Assembly: GCA_947179155.2 (NCBI GenBank)
Contig: OX359282.1
Location: forward strand, 18,616,510-18,680,509
Origin: Hedera helix
Lineage: Eukaryota; Streptophyta; Magnoliopsida; Apiales; Araliaceae
DNA: 64,000 bases
Reading direction: 5' to 3'
A program made the position numbers and the translations under genes. Position 1 is the first letter of the stretch; each line of letters starts with the position of its first letter. This document shows positions 10,445-21,766 of the stretch, piece after piece. Under the pieces are notes generated by a model. That model worked only from the letters and a program-made list of their open reading frames with translations. It was not told where the DNA came from and made no database searches.

Positions 10445-11829
10445 TACTTGCGAAACGAATAATTCAGATTACGTGATTTAATTGTAGTCGATATATATGA
10501 TATATGATGATGCATGTTTACCGATCTGAATTTAAATATATGATATTCTGCATGTATGCGTATTCTGGAAATCTGTAATATATGCATGTATATGGTTTCT
10601 GTTAATCGTATCCTATAAGGTGGAAGAACAATATAACTTATGTTCTAATTGGATTAGAAGCATGAAGATTCGGTTTAATATGATTAAACGAAACTGGACA
10701 TATATGATATGTTCTGGGTGTATTGTTCTGGGTATATTGTTTAATATGACAGATTCTATATGATTCTGGAATTGTTTCAGAGATTCGTATACAATTTGTA
10801 GTTCAGGAGTCCCCCCCTTGGACCCCCCTATCGTAGCGCACGATGGTCGTAACCCCAAATATTATTTATAATTTTCTTTAAATAATATAAATTGTGTTAT
10901 GTGCTTATTGTGATATGCATGGTGCACAGTTATGGCTCTTTTGACCCATATGATTAGTGGTTTTTGGTTTTTGAAATACGACTTGCATGTCGTGCCTTTC
11001 TATAAATTCTAATGTAATATTCTCTTCTCATCTAAATCCCCTCAAATGTAACTCGAGGTTTCTTTATAACATGTAATGTACAAGTGTAATCAAGATGACA
11101 GGATGATGATGGAGATGAGACACACGTGTATGAAGAAGGTCCAACGAAGCTACTATTTTGAAGACCTTTTACCACCTTAGACTGACCTTCAATCTTTTCA
11201 TTAGCTTGAAATGATTGACATAGGGTTGAGCCATAACTGTGACACATTTAATTTTGCACTTTATTTATGCTTGTATACGATATGATATGATAAATAACGT
11301 GCATGCTTAATAAGATTAAAATTGGTGAGATCAAAATTAATTAATAAAATCCTTCATAAAATTATTAAGTCTAAATCAGATTCCTTCCAAAATAAATTAA
11401 TTAACACTCATCAAAACCTTGATCAATGAATGTAGGTTTGCCAAAGCAAAGTACCCCATTTATCTTGGTAAGATGCGATAGGATAATTGTGATATCCAAA
11501 ATGTTAAAATCATTAGGCCCGACTTAACTAAGTTATCTCAATAGGATTGTGGACTTAGAGGCATAGAGTTTGGTAGGTACCATTAGATGGACTAAAACAA
11601 ATGTTGTTCACCAAACTATCTAAGAGTTATATATGATATAATTGACAAATGGTTGTCTACCAAAATAATTATGTTTTGAGAGATTAGCCAAATCTAACTT
11701 AAGACAAAATGAAATATGGATCTTGGCTCACTAGGAAGATTTTATAAAAATGCTTTTTGAATTAATAGTGATGGCTATTAATTTGAATAAAATAGTGGGA
11801 GGTATATTTGGAATGTACTATTGTCAATT
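10445..11829 (+). other. CO2 untranslated leader, first part
   Basis: No coding frame is supported. It is AT-rich sequence between the PBS and the NA1 insertion; the leader resumes at 17720 and reaches the gag ATG at 17777. A C/G-rich patch (CCCCCCCTTGGACCCCCC) is at 10810-10828. Confidence 0.7.
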
Positions 11830-11834
11830 ACATA

Positions 11835-13464
11835 TGGTGTGCTATCGCAGACACCCAAAAATAAAATCTTACTTTGGAAAAATAAATATGTAGAAGAGCA
11901 AGTAAGAGTCGATCCCACAGAGAATGATTAATTTAATTTTATGTTTTGTAAACCAAAATTGGGGGGTTTTTAATTAAAGAAATAATTTAAATAAAATTAA
12001 CTAAAATAAATATGCAAGAAATAAATAAGAAGAAAAAGCCTTGATTTAAGTTAACATCCACCATCAAGAATTTACAACTGATCATTGATGTAAGAATAAC
12101 TCAATTCATATTTTGGACATTCACCATAGAAAGAACTACTCGCAGGTGGAATAATTTTTCTCCTCTCTCCTTAATTTTAGATAAGTAGAGTCATTTGGTC
12201 TAAATACCCTTACTAATAAACAACCTCCGACACTTGCTAAAGATTTAATTTAACAGCAGCATAAAGAATTAGAAAGATCGTTGAACTAAACAACACAAGC
12301 CACTTGGTTGCATTTAATTTAGATGAATATTCTTCCTAAGATAAAATAATCTTTTGATCTGTAAAACAATTATTAAACTTAGTTTCTTGACAAATAGCAG
12401 TAGATTAATATGAATAATAAACTAGTAGGCCTCCTAGCAATTAAACAAACCAATCATAAAATTAAGCACAGAAAAATATTCAATACTCAAAATATAAATT
12501 GAATAATAAAAATAAATTAGATCTCATAGTGTATAAATCTTGATGACTTCAATCACTTAAACCAAGAAAAATAAATTAACTACTCATAATTGTATAGAAT
12601 ACTAAATAATAGAAGAGAGAATTTTTATTCTAATAGAAAAGTTGTGTCTTACATTGTGTCTTAAGCCCTTTATTTATAGGCTCCAAAATCCTCCTAACCC
12701 TAGTAGCAAGTACACTTTCCAAACCCTAATAGGATTTAAAATACAAATAAAAATAAAAGAAAACTAAAATAATTGTTATCCTAACCCTAGTAGGATTTAA
12801 AATCCAATTTGAAATCAAAAAGTAGCAAAAATCCCGAAATAATTCCGTTTCTAGCAATTCTGTGCAAGCCAAACGCGCCTTAACGCCAACTTTGACCAAG
12901 TCAATGCGGAAACCGCGTCTGCTGACGTCAGCTGCCCGACCGCGCATTGCGCGCTCTGTTTTACTCTTTAGTCCGGACCTCCAAACGACGTCGTTGGATT
13001 GCAAATATTCGGCCTTTGCGCATTGCGTGACGTTTTCTAATGTGCACGCCAAACGACGTCGTTCCCTGGCTCGTCTGTTTCTTCACCCGCGCATTGCGCG
13101 GTCTCTCGTCCGAAAATTACCATTATGCCACTGAACTTTTGCAGAATTTACAGATTTGCCCCCAAAGCTTATTTTCCTACAAAATAAAATAATTAAAAAT
13201 AAATAAAAATAATATAAAAATACTAAAAATAATAAAAATGCATAATGATAAATAAAACACCTAAAATACTATAAATAAATAAAAATACATAAATAAAAAG
13301 AAATATAAAATTACTATAAAATTACCTTAATTAACATAAATTAACTAAAATCCTATAAAACCTATTAAAACCAAAAGAAGCTAAATAATTAAACATTTAA
13401 GCACACAATAAATATAAAAACTAAGTATTAGGGAATAAAAATATCGTATAATTTAACCCTATCA
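11835..13464 (-). repeat. NA1 3' LTR (left copy)
   Basis: It reads TGGTGTGCTATCG...AACCCTATCA on the plus strand. It contains a GC-rich block at 12915-13110 with TGACGTCA (12923-12930), CCAAACGACGTCGTTGG (12981-12997), AACGACGTCGTT (13052-13063) and GCGCATTGCGC copies. The GC-rich block leaves an apparent 90-codon frame at 12862-13134, which I treat as incidental. Confidence 0.92.
12671..12678 (-). promoter_or_regulatory. Candidate TATA box of NA1 LTR
   Basis: On the minus strand this reads TATAAATA in the context GGAGCCTATAAATAAAGG. The same site is in the 5' LTR at 16922-16929, which would be the active promoter. The GC-rich palindromes lie 300-430 bases upstream of it. Confidence 0.6.
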
Positions 13465-13907
13465 AATACTCCCACACTTAGCTTTTTACTTGTCCTCAAG
13501 CAAAACAAGAATAACAATTAAAAATAATAACCAAACAACTTACTCGAGCAACGAATCAATACAAATTTCAATATCAGCCTCAAAGATATTTTAACTAATA
13601 ACTCAAAGAAAATTTCAAAATATGCAAAGATCAAAATTTTAACATATTTATTAATCTTACTCTACTCAAGATCTTTTGGGTGTGTGTGAATTCAAATGTA
13701 TCAAACTAATCAAAACTCGGATAAGTTTAGGTTATTAATTACCTTATAAAAGATATATAACAAAACTCAATATATTTATTTTTCACATTACTCTTTGCTA
13801 ATATAGACAAATATAAATCAGAAGATCAAAAGGTTTCAAACAATTATATACACTATGATTATTAATATGCATTTTTTCAAATATTTTTTCATTTTTTTCC
13901 TTTTAAT

Positions 13908-14071
13908 GAGTGCATTTTATGTTCCATCTCATTTTTTGCTTTCTTTCTCTTTTTTCTTTTTCTTTTTCTTTAGTGAGTGCATTTTATGCTCTATCTCGCC
14001 AGCGAGTGCGTTTTACGCTCCATCTCGCTTTTTCATGTATTTGTGAGTGAGTGCGTTTTATGCTCCATCTC
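13908..14071 (-). repeat. Four spaced copies of a 23-bp repeat
   Basis: On the plus strand the unit is GAGTGCRTTTTAYGCTCCAT plus CTC, at 13908-13930, 13975-13997, 14004-14026 and 14049-14071. Each copy begins GAG and ends CTC, so unit ends are partly complementary. T-rich filler separates the first two. Confidence 0.85.
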
Positions 14072-14765
14072 AACCCACCACAAGTTGTTTTCTTTTTAAT
14101 TTAATAATCCTAGAAAAATTACCTAAATCATCTCCTCCAAATTATATTTTGCCTTATATTTCACTTTAAATAATGATCAAATAAGATATAGAGCTCAAAA
14201 ATATCTTTCATAAGCATTTAACCATTTAAACTTTTTCTTAATTAAAACTAGCTCAAATAAATGGATATAAGTGCATAAAAATTTGAAGGATCTCAAACAA
14301 AGTAATAATCAATAAAAAGTCAAAATTCAGACTAAACAAAAATTTATTATTTTTTCAATAGTTATTAAATAAAAACCAAAATTTTTATCATTGGCTAAAA
14401 ATTTAAAATTCAATTAACTCATTGCTCAAGTGACACATCCTAAAAATAAAATAAAAAACTACCCCATTTTCGTAGGAAACATGGTTACACTTAGCATGTG
14501 TAACAAGCCTTTAAACCCCAAGGTTACCCCAAGTGGACGAGTTTTGTCTCGTGAGGGTTTGCAGTGAATTTACCCACAAAATGCAAAATTTTAAATTTTT
14601 TAAAATTTCCTAAAATTTTCAAAATATGACCTAAAAACAACAAAAATCCTAAATCCCTTCCCCCACACTTAAAATTTACATTGTACCCAATGTAAAATAA
14701 AATGCAAAGAAAAAGCAAAAATAACTATAAAAAAAAAAGGAAAAGAAATACAAATCTGATTTCTT

Positions 14766-14787
14766 GGGTTGCCTCCCAAGCAACGCC
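14766..14787 (-). other. Conserved GGGAGGCAACCC stem after NA1 gag
   Basis: On the minus strand it reads GCGTTGCTTGGGAGGCAACCC, with GGTTGC/GCAACC arms able to pair. The word GGGAGGCAACCC is familiar from Athila/Tat-type plant gypsy elements downstream of coding sequence; the role is unknown to me. Confidence 0.6.
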
Positions 14788-14825
14788 TTTGTTTATTGTC
14801 TTTGGCTTGACGGCAAACCAAAGTA

Positions 14826-15602
14826 CTACGTTACTCCAACTTCCTGAATTTTGAGTACCCCATCCATTACATTTTTCTTCATTGGTAGATTTAATCTCCC
14901 TTGCACGTAACATAAACGTTCAACTCCCTTTTCAACGAATAGATATTTAATATGATTGGAGAGAGTCGTTATATTCGGAATGAGATCCCGCAAAACAAAA
15001 GATGAAACTTTATTATGAGTAGCAGACAATGGAATGGAAATAATTGCATTATTATCAAAAATCATTGACAACGAATTTAATGGAGCTTCATCCTCCTTCA
15101 AATATTGTTTTGGCTTAATTGTTTCTTCTTCCTTTAACTCCAAATTGTTGGTAATTATAATCTCTAACTTTTCCTTATTTATTTCCTCAACAACTTCCGC
15201 CACCTTAGGCATATCATCGTAAAAAATAACATCATCGTCTACATTAATATTGTCCGCTTCATTGATGTTGTTTGTTTTCTCTTGCTTTAGTGATGAAGGG
15301 AATGTCTTTTCTGGATATTCTATATTGTTACCACTTCTTAACACTTGTGCACTTGTATTCTCCGTTGAATTATTCACCATTTGAGAAGCTAATTTTTCAG
15401 AATCTTGTTCCTCCAATTGATCGATTGCGATTTGTCCCAATGGAGTATCCAAACGCTGAATAATTGCATTATTTTTCTGAATACTTGCCTTCATGTCTTG
15501 CTGAAATTGTAAAGTGTTAGCTTCAATTAATTTAAGCATATCTTCTAAAGACATATCAGAAGTATTTGTTTGACTCTGTTGTTGTTGGGGATATGACTGC
15601 AT
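14826..15602 (-). pseudogene. NA1 gag C-terminal region
   Basis: This is a 258-codon frame whose first part (SQTNTSDMSLEDMLKLIE, then NNAIIQRLDTPLGQIA) matches the Gln-rich and 'LDTQLGQIA'-type segment of Athila-like gag. The middle is Asp/Glu-rich; the end reads VERLCYVQGRLNLPMKK. It is offset in frame from the zinc-knuckle piece at 15779-15964, with an intermediate stretch (GRYDPYSNAYNSGWRDHPNF) in that frame, so a frameshift near 15600 joins them. The ATG at 15600 is therefore probably internal. It ends at TAA/TGA before a non-coding tail, with no protease motif. Confidence 0.65.
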
Positions 15603-15778
15603 GTATTGTTGATAGCTTGAAAATTCTGATTTGCAGGCGGATTCATTTGTGGATTCTCATAGCCAAAATTAGGATGATCCCTCCATCCCGAATTATATGC
15701 ATTTGAATAGGGATCATATCTCCCTTGGGGTTGACCAGGGAAACCATTTGCTATATTGACTTGTTCATAGGACTCCTC

Positions 15779-15964
15779 TTAAAGAATGGGGCACATATTA
15801 GTTGGATGTCCTATCACCGCACAAATTTTACAAGCTTCCATTGGTTGTGCATTACCTGCAATCATTTGATAAATAAGAGAAGTTAGATCATTAATTTGTT
15901 GCTTAAGAGAAGAAATAGTTACCTCATTGACATAATCATCCATGGCTTCCATTCTTACATGCAC
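15779..15964 (-). pseudogene. NA1 gag fragment with CCHC zinc knuckle
   Basis: It reads MEAMDDYVNEVTISSLKQQI and then a knuckle, CKICAVIGHPTNMC (C-X2-C-X4-H-X4-C intact). Athila/Tat gag has a knuckle of the same GHPTxMCP form. A TAA follows MCPIL where relatives have Gln, and the reading continues (EESYEQVNIANGFPGQPQGR) to a frameshift. The knuckle would bind element RNA for packaging. The upstream part of gag (capsid) is missing or unrecognisable between here and the PBS at 16080. Confidence 0.72.
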
Positions 15965-16062
15965 AACTCAATTAAACTATGAAAAACTAAAATAATAAAA
16001 TCTAAGAAAAATTACTAAATTAAATAAATATTTACAAAAGCACAAAATTAAATTAAAATCAG

Positions 16063-16080
16063 TCCCCGACAACAGCGCCA
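16063..16080 (-). other. NA1 primer-binding site
   Basis: On the minus strand it reads TGGCGCTGTTGTCGGGGA, five bases after the LTR end. It differs by two C-to-T changes from TGGCGCCGTTGCCGGGGA, the PBS typical of Athila/Tat elements. It proves the minus orientation. Confidence 0.88.
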
Positions 16081-16085
16081 AAATT

Positions 16086-17714
16086 TGGTGTGCTGTCGTA
16101 GGCACCCAAAAATAAAATCTTACTTTGGAAAAATAAATATGTAGTAGAGCAAGTAAGAGTCGATCCCACAGAGAATGATTAATTTAATTTTATGTTTTGT
16201 AAACCAAAATTGGGGGGTTTTTAATTAATGAAATAATTTAAATAAAATTAACTAAAATAAATATGCAAGAAATAAATAAGAAGAAAAAACCTTGGTTTAA
16301 GTTAACATCCACCATCAAGAATTTACAACTGATCACTGATGCAGGAGTAACTAAATTCATATTTTGAACATTCACCGTAGAAAGAACTACTCGAAGGTGG
16401 AATAATTTTTCTCCTCTTTCCTTAATTTTAGATAAGTAGAGCTACTTGGTCTAAATACTCTTACTAATAAACAACCTCCGGCACTTGCTAAAGATTTAAT
16501 TTAATAGCAGCATAAAGAATTAGAAAGATCGTTGAACTAAACAACACAAGCCACTTGGTTGCATTTAATTTATATGAATATTATTCCTAAGATAAAATAA
16601 TCTTTTGATCTGCAAAATAATTATTAAACTTAGTTTCTTGACAAATAGCAGTAGATTAATATGAATAATAAACTAGTAGGCCTCCTAGCAATTAAACAAA
16701 CCAATCATAAAATTAAGCACAGAAAAATATTCAATACTCAAAATATAAATTGAACAATTAAAATAAATTAGATCTCATAGTGTATAAATCTTGATGGCTT
16801 CAATCACTTAAACCAAGAAAAATAAATTAACTACTCATAATTGTAAAGAATACTAAATAATAGAAGAGAGAATTTTTATTCTAATAGAAAAGTTGTATCT
16901 TACATTGTGTCTTAAGCCCTTTATTTATAGGCTCCAAAATCCTCCTAACCCTAGTAGGAAGTACACTTTCCAAACCCTAATAGGATTTAAAATACAAATA
17001 AAAATAAAAGAAAACTAAAATAATTGTTATCCTAACCCTAGTAGGAATTAAAATCTAAGTTGGAATCAAAAAGTAGCAAAAATCCCGAAATAATTCTATT
17101 TCTAGCAATTCTGTGCAAGCCAAACGCGCCTTAACGCCAACTTTGACCAAGTCAATGCGGAAACCGCGTCTGCTGACGTCAGCTTCCCGCCCGCGCATTG
17201 CGCGCTCTGTTTTACTCTTTAGTCCGGACCTCCAAACGACGTCATTAGACTGTAAATATTCGGCCTTCGCACATTGCGCGACGTTTTCTGATGCGCACGC
17301 CAAACGACGTCGTTCTCTGGCTCGTCTGTTTCTTCACCCGCGCATTGCGCGGTCGCCCGTTCGGAAATTACCATTATGCCATTGAACTTTTGCAGAATTT
17401 GCAGATTTGCCCCCAAAGCTTATTTTCCTACAAAATAAAATAATTAAAAATAAATAAAAATAATATAAAAATAATAAAAATAATAAAAATGCATAATGAT
17501 AAACAAAATACCTAAATACTAAAAATAAATAAAAATCCATAAATAAAAAGAAATATAAAATTACTATAAAATTACCTAAATTAACATAAATTAACTAAAA
17601 TCCTATAAAACCTATTAAAACCAAAAGAAGCTAAATAATTAAACATTTAAGCACACAATAAATATAAAAATTAAGTATTAGGGAATAAAAATATCGTATA
17701 ATTTAACCCTATCA
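16086..17714 (-). repeat. NA1 5' LTR (right copy)
   Basis: It matches 11835-13464 end to end with about 65 differences by eye. It keeps the GC-rich palindromic block (about 17165-17360), although one palindrome is changed at 17241-17257. It is followed at 17715 by the TSD ACATA. Confidence 0.92.
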
Positions 17715-17776
17715 ACATAATATCAAAACTCTGCAGTTTGACTTATTATTTTTGCACTTATAAATTGTAGATATTA

Positions 17777-18637
17777 ATGGCAAACAACAACACAAATAGT
17801 CTTTCACTATAATCAGTCCTTGAGAAGGAAAAGCTGAGTGGAATTAATTTCCTAGACTGGCATAGGAACTTGAGGATTGACCTCAAACAAGAGCGCAAGC
17901 TCTATGTCCTTGATGGGCCCATTCCTGCAACACCAGCTAACACTGCACCACGTGTAGAGCATAATGCTTATAAGAAGCATCAAGATGATGCTCTGGACGT
18001 GAGTTGTCTCATGCTAGCAACTATGAACTCTGAGCTTCAGAAGCAGCATGAGTTAATGGATGCTTATGAGATGATCGAGCATCTCAAGAAATTGTTCGCA
18101 GGGCATGCTCGACAGGAAAGATATGATACAAGCAAAGCGTTGTATCACTACAAGATGGGTGAACGTGATCCAGTTGGTCCACATGTTCTGAAAATGATTG
18201 TGTATATTGAGTACCTTGCTAGGTTGGGTTTTTCGATTACTGCGGAAGCCCAAACTGATCTAGTTTTGCAATGTTTGAACAACAGCTACTCGCAATTTGT
18301 CATGAATTACCTCATGAATGAAATTACGAAACCGCTTACTGAGTTGTTAAGCATGTTAAGAACTGCCAAGAACAACATGAAAAAGGCAGGACCCAATCCC
18401 ATAATGATGGTGCAAAAAGGGAATGATGCTAAGGGAAAAGGGAAAGGCAAGAAGAAGATAGGATCTAAATCTGGTGTCAAACCCAATTTCAAAAACAAAC
18501 AGGCTTTAAAACCTAAAGGTGGGGTAGCTAAAGAAGGTGATTGTCACTTATGTGGAAAACCTGGACACTGGAAGAGGAATTGTCATGCATATCTGGAAGA
18601 ACTCAAGAAAAAGAAAGGAAGTACGTACGACTTCTGA
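17777..18637 (+). pseudogene. CO2 gag
   Basis: The probable start is ATG 17777 (MANNNTNSLSL), followed by a TAA at 17810 and then an open frame to TGA 18635-18637. Seen: LSGINFLDWHRNLRIDL; the UBN2-type copia gag core (DDALDVSCLMLATMNSELQK, then LFAGHARQERYDTSKALY); a Lys/Gly-rich linker; and an intact knuckle CHLCGKPGHWKRNC. It makes the capsid and RNA-binding protein. The frame then shifts by one into protease near 18625, whereas copia elements normally use one continuous gag-pol frame, so this is decay. Confidence 0.9.
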
Positions 18638-19193
18638 TTCAGGTATATATGTTATAGAAGTCAATTTGTCCACTTATACATCACGGGTATTGGATACTGG
18701 ATGTGGTTTTCACATTTGTGTTAATGTGCAGGAACTCCGAAGGAGTAGGACTTTGGCGAAAGGAGAAGTTCACCTACGAGTTGGGAATGGAACAAAAGTT
18801 GCTGCACTAGCCGTAGGAACTTATCATTTATCTTTGCCCACTGGGATAGTATTAGAGTTAGAGGATTGTTATTATGTGCCTGCTATGAGCAAAAACATTA
18901 TTTCTGTTTCTTGTTTGGACAATAAAGTTTTTTCATTTTTAATAAAGAACAACAGTTGTTCGTTTTACTTAAATGAAATATGTTATGGTGTTACACAATT
19001 GTTTAATGGTCTTTATATTCTTGCTTTAGAGATGCCTATCTATAACATAAATACAAAACGATTTAAATCAAATGATTCAAATCCGACATATCTTTGGCAC
19101 TGTCATTTAGGCCATATAAATGAGAAACGTATATCCAAACTCCATAAAGATGGATTTTTGGATTAATTTGATTTTGAATCATATGAGAAATGC
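18620..19193 (+). pseudogene. CO2 protease and gag-pre-integrase region
   Basis: The frame readable from 18537 becomes homologous at about 18620 (SGIYVIEVNLSTYTS). It has an aspartic protease motif VLDTGCGFHIC and the flap-side motif VAALAVGTYHLSLP, then CYYVPAMSKNIISVSCLD. The pre-integrase zinc motif follows, LWHCHLGHINEKR with CESCLLGK near 19195. A TAA at 19164-19166 (FLD-FDF) breaks it. Protease processes the polyprotein. Catalytic DTG is intact; reading frame is not. Confidence 0.85.
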
Positions 19194-20105
19194 GAGTCTT
19201 GTTTATTAGGCAAGATGACTAAAGCCCCTTTCACTGGTCACAGTGAACGGGCTAGTGATGTATTGGGACTTATACATAGTGATGTATGTGGACCCATGAG
19301 TTCATTAGCAAGAGGTAGGTTCTATTACTTCATTACATTTACTGATGACTTCAGTAGATATGGATATGTGTATCTTATGAGACACAAATCCAAATCTTTT
19401 GAAAAGTTCAAGGAATTCAGGAATGAAGTTCAAAACCAATTTGGCAAAAGCATAAAAGCCCTTCGATCTGATCGAGGAGGTGAATACTTAAGTTAAGACT
19501 TTGATGACCTTCTAAAGGAGTATGGTATTATATTATAGCTCACTCCACTTGGAACACCACAATGGAATGGTGTGTCTAAGAGGAGGAATCACACCTTGTT
19601 GGACATGGTACGATCAATGATGAGTCATGCAGATCTTCCAATAAGCTTCTGGGGTCATGCCCTAGAGACAGCTGCATTCACACTTAACCGTGTTCCTACA
19701 AAGACGGTTCAAAAGACACCCTATGAGATGTGGACTGGGAAACGTCCTAGTATGTCGTTCATGAAGATTTGGGGTTGCGAGGCATTTGTAAAACGTCTGG
19801 CTTCTGACAAGCTCGAACCCAAATCTGACAAATGTAATTTTGTGGGATACCCTAAGGAAACAAAAGGGTATTATTTCTACAAACCTTTTGAGAACAAAGT
19901 GGTTGTTGCTCGAACTGGTATTTTTCTAGAAAGAGAATTTGTCTCTAAAGGAAATAGTGGGAGGAAAGTAGAACTCGAAGAAATTCGTGAACCACAAAAT
20001 ATCATTGAACCTGAGTTGGAACATGAGCATGAACCACAAGATATTCTGGAAAGTGAACCTGCTCAAATTACACAAGGTATTCGTAGATCTAGTAGGACAC
20101 ACTAA
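19194..20105 (+). pseudogene. CO2 integrase core
   Basis: Open pieces are 19215-19496 and 19572-20105. Catalytic D occurs in IHSDVCGP and D in RSDRGGEYLS. The third position reads NGVSKRRNH, Lys where the family has Glu, a G-to-A change that removes catalysis. Stops occur at 19494 and at 19537 (GIIL-LTP, TAG where relatives have Gln). The copia C-terminal part follows: TPYEMWTGKRPS, IWGCEAFV, KCNFVGYPKETKGYYFY. The end carries a Glu/Pro-rich linker to RT. Non-functional. Confidence 0.88.
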
Positions 20106-20823
20106 GAGCCCGAGAGATATTATGAATTTCTTGGGACTCAAAATGGCGATGTGATGCTCATAGATCAGGATGAGCCTGCTTCCTACCAAGAAGCTATGAA
20201 TGGACCAGATTCTGAGAGATGGCTTGAAGCCATAAAATCTGAGATGGAATCCATGTATACTAACCAAGTATGGACTTTGGTTGATCCACTGGAAAGGGTA
20301 AAACCAATCGGGTGCAAATGGGTTTTCAAAAAGAAAACCGACATGGATGGTAATGTACAAACCTATAAAGGCCGATCGGTAGCAAAATGTTTCAAACAAG
20401 TTCAAGGTGTTGACTATGATGAAACCTTCTCTCCGGTGGCAATGGTTAAATCCATCAGGATCTTACTTGCTATTGCAGCCTTTAATGATTACGAAATCTG
20501 GCAGATGGATGTCAAAACTGCTTTCCTTAATGGAAATCTCCTTGAGGATGTGTATATGACACAACCTGAGGGTTTTGTCACTCCAAAGGATGCTAGAAAG
20601 GTATGTAAGCTGCAGCGATCCATTTATGGATTGAAGCAAGCCTCTCGGAGTTGGAATCTTCGATTTGATGAAGCAATCAAAGAGTTTGGCTTTATAAAAA
20701 ATGAAGATGAACCTTGTGTATATAAGAAGGTTAGTGGGAGTCACATTGTATTCCTGGTATTATATGTTGACGACATATTAATTATTGAGAATGACATTCC
20801 TTCCATACAGGCTGTAAAAACAT
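20106..20823 (+). pseudogene. CO2 reverse transcriptase, N-terminal two thirds
   Basis: The longest open piece is 20151-20825. Motifs in order: PASYQEAMNGPDSERWLEAI, GCKWVFKKKTDMDGNV, DYDETFSPVAMVKSIRILLA, WQMDVKTAFLNGNL, SIYGLKQASRSWN and the active site VLYVDDILIIEND. Upstream EPERYYEFLG follows a TAA at 20103. It ends with TAG at 20823 inside KT-LEKCVSMKDLG, where relatives have Trp. The catalytic Asp pair is intact. Synthesises element DNA; dead in this copy because of the stops. Confidence 0.9.
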
Positions 20824-20825
20824 AG

Positions 20826-21746
20826 TTAGAAAAATGTGTCTCCATGAAAGATTTGGGCGATGCAACCTACATTTTAGGTATCAAGATCTATCGAGATAGA
20901 TCGAGAAAAATGCTTGGCCTAAGTCAAACTACATATATTGATAAAGTGCTGAAACGGTTCAGCATGCAAGAGGCAAAAAGAGGACACTTACCCATGTCTC
21001 ATGGAGTAAAGATCTCTAAGGCCTAATGTCCTAAATCACAAGATGATGAGGAACATATGAGAAAGATCCCTTATGCTTCGGCAATTGGATCTATCATGTA
21101 TGCAATGATATGTACTCGTCCCGATGTCTCGTATGCTTTGAGCATGACGAGCAGATACCAGTCGAATCCAGGTGAAGGTCACTGGACAACAGTCAAGAAT
21201 ATCCTCAAGTACCTGAAAAGGACTAAGGATTCATTCTTGGTATATGGAGGTGAAGATGAACTGGCAGTAAAGGGTTACACAGATGCTAATTTTTAGACTG
21301 ACAGTGATGACTATAAGTCTCAGTCAGGTTTTGTGTTTTGCATTAATGGTGGTGCTGTTAGCTGGAAAAGTTCAAAGCAAGAGACAGTAGCCGATTCTAC
21401 AACAAAGACTGAGTATATTGCTGCTTCTAGTGCAGCCAAGGAGGCTGTATGGATTAAAAAGTTTGTCACTGAACTTGGTGTTGTTCCAACCATTGTTGAT
21501 CCAGTTGAGTTATACTGTGATAATGATGGAGCCATTGCACAGGCTAAGGAATCCAGATCTCACCAACGATCCAAGCATATACTTAGGCGGTACCATCTTA
21601 TCCGTGAAATCATTAATAGAGAAGATGTATATATATGCAGAGTGCCAATAGATAATAATGTTGCAGATCCACTGACCAAGGCTTTGTCGCAGCAGAAGCA
21701 CGAAGGTCACACTAGTTCCATGGGTATTAGATACATGAGTGATTGA
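20826..21746 (+). pseudogene. CO2 RT end and RNase H
   Basis: Pieces run 20844-21026, 21057-21296 and 21333-21746. Seen: GDATYILGIKIYRDRSRKML; PYASAIGSIMYAMICTRPDV; RNase H GYTDANF then TAG where relatives have Gln; SGFVFCINGGAVSWKSSKQE; TKTEYIAASSAAKEAVW; YCDNDGAIAQAKE; RSKHILRRYHLIREII; and NVADPLTKALSQQKHEGH. It ends at TGA 21744-21746, 20 bases before the LTR. Stops at 21024, 21294 and the 20823 TAG break it. Confidence 0.9.
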
Positions 21747-21755
21747 CTCTAGTGT

Positions 21756-21765
21756 AAGTGGGAGA
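21756..21765 (+). other. CO2 polypurine tract
   Basis: AAGTGGGAGA lies directly before the TGTTAGAG of the 3' LTR, the usual place for a copia PPT. Confidence 0.8.
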
Positions 21766-21766
21766 T

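Larger units (their letters stand above)
13465..14825 (-). other. NA1 3' untranslated interior
   Basis: No gene is seen on either strand. On the minus strand it ends with a purine-rich AAGTGTGGGAGTATT next to the LTR (13465-13479), the likely PPT. It is AT-rich apart from the 23-bp repeat and the GGGAGGCAACCC stem listed separately. Confidence 0.7.
11835..17714 (-). mobile_element. NA1: non-autonomous Athila/Tat-like gypsy element with gag only
   Basis: Two 1.63 kb LTRs flank a 2.6 kb interior, with TSD ACATA at 11830-11834 and 17715-17719. In element (minus) direction the LTR runs TGATAGGG...CACACCA. The PBS next to the right LTR has the sequence typical of Athila/Tat gypsy elements. A gag with a CCHC knuckle follows, and the conserved GGGAGGCAACCC stem lies after it. 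No protease, RT, RNase H or integrase is present, so mobility would have needed another element. Eye-counted LTR divergence is about 4%. Confidence 0.88.

Noticed and set aside
13855..14046. Phe-rich 63-codon frame
   Set aside because: Made by T runs and the 23-bp repeats in the NA1 interior, on the strand opposite to the element.
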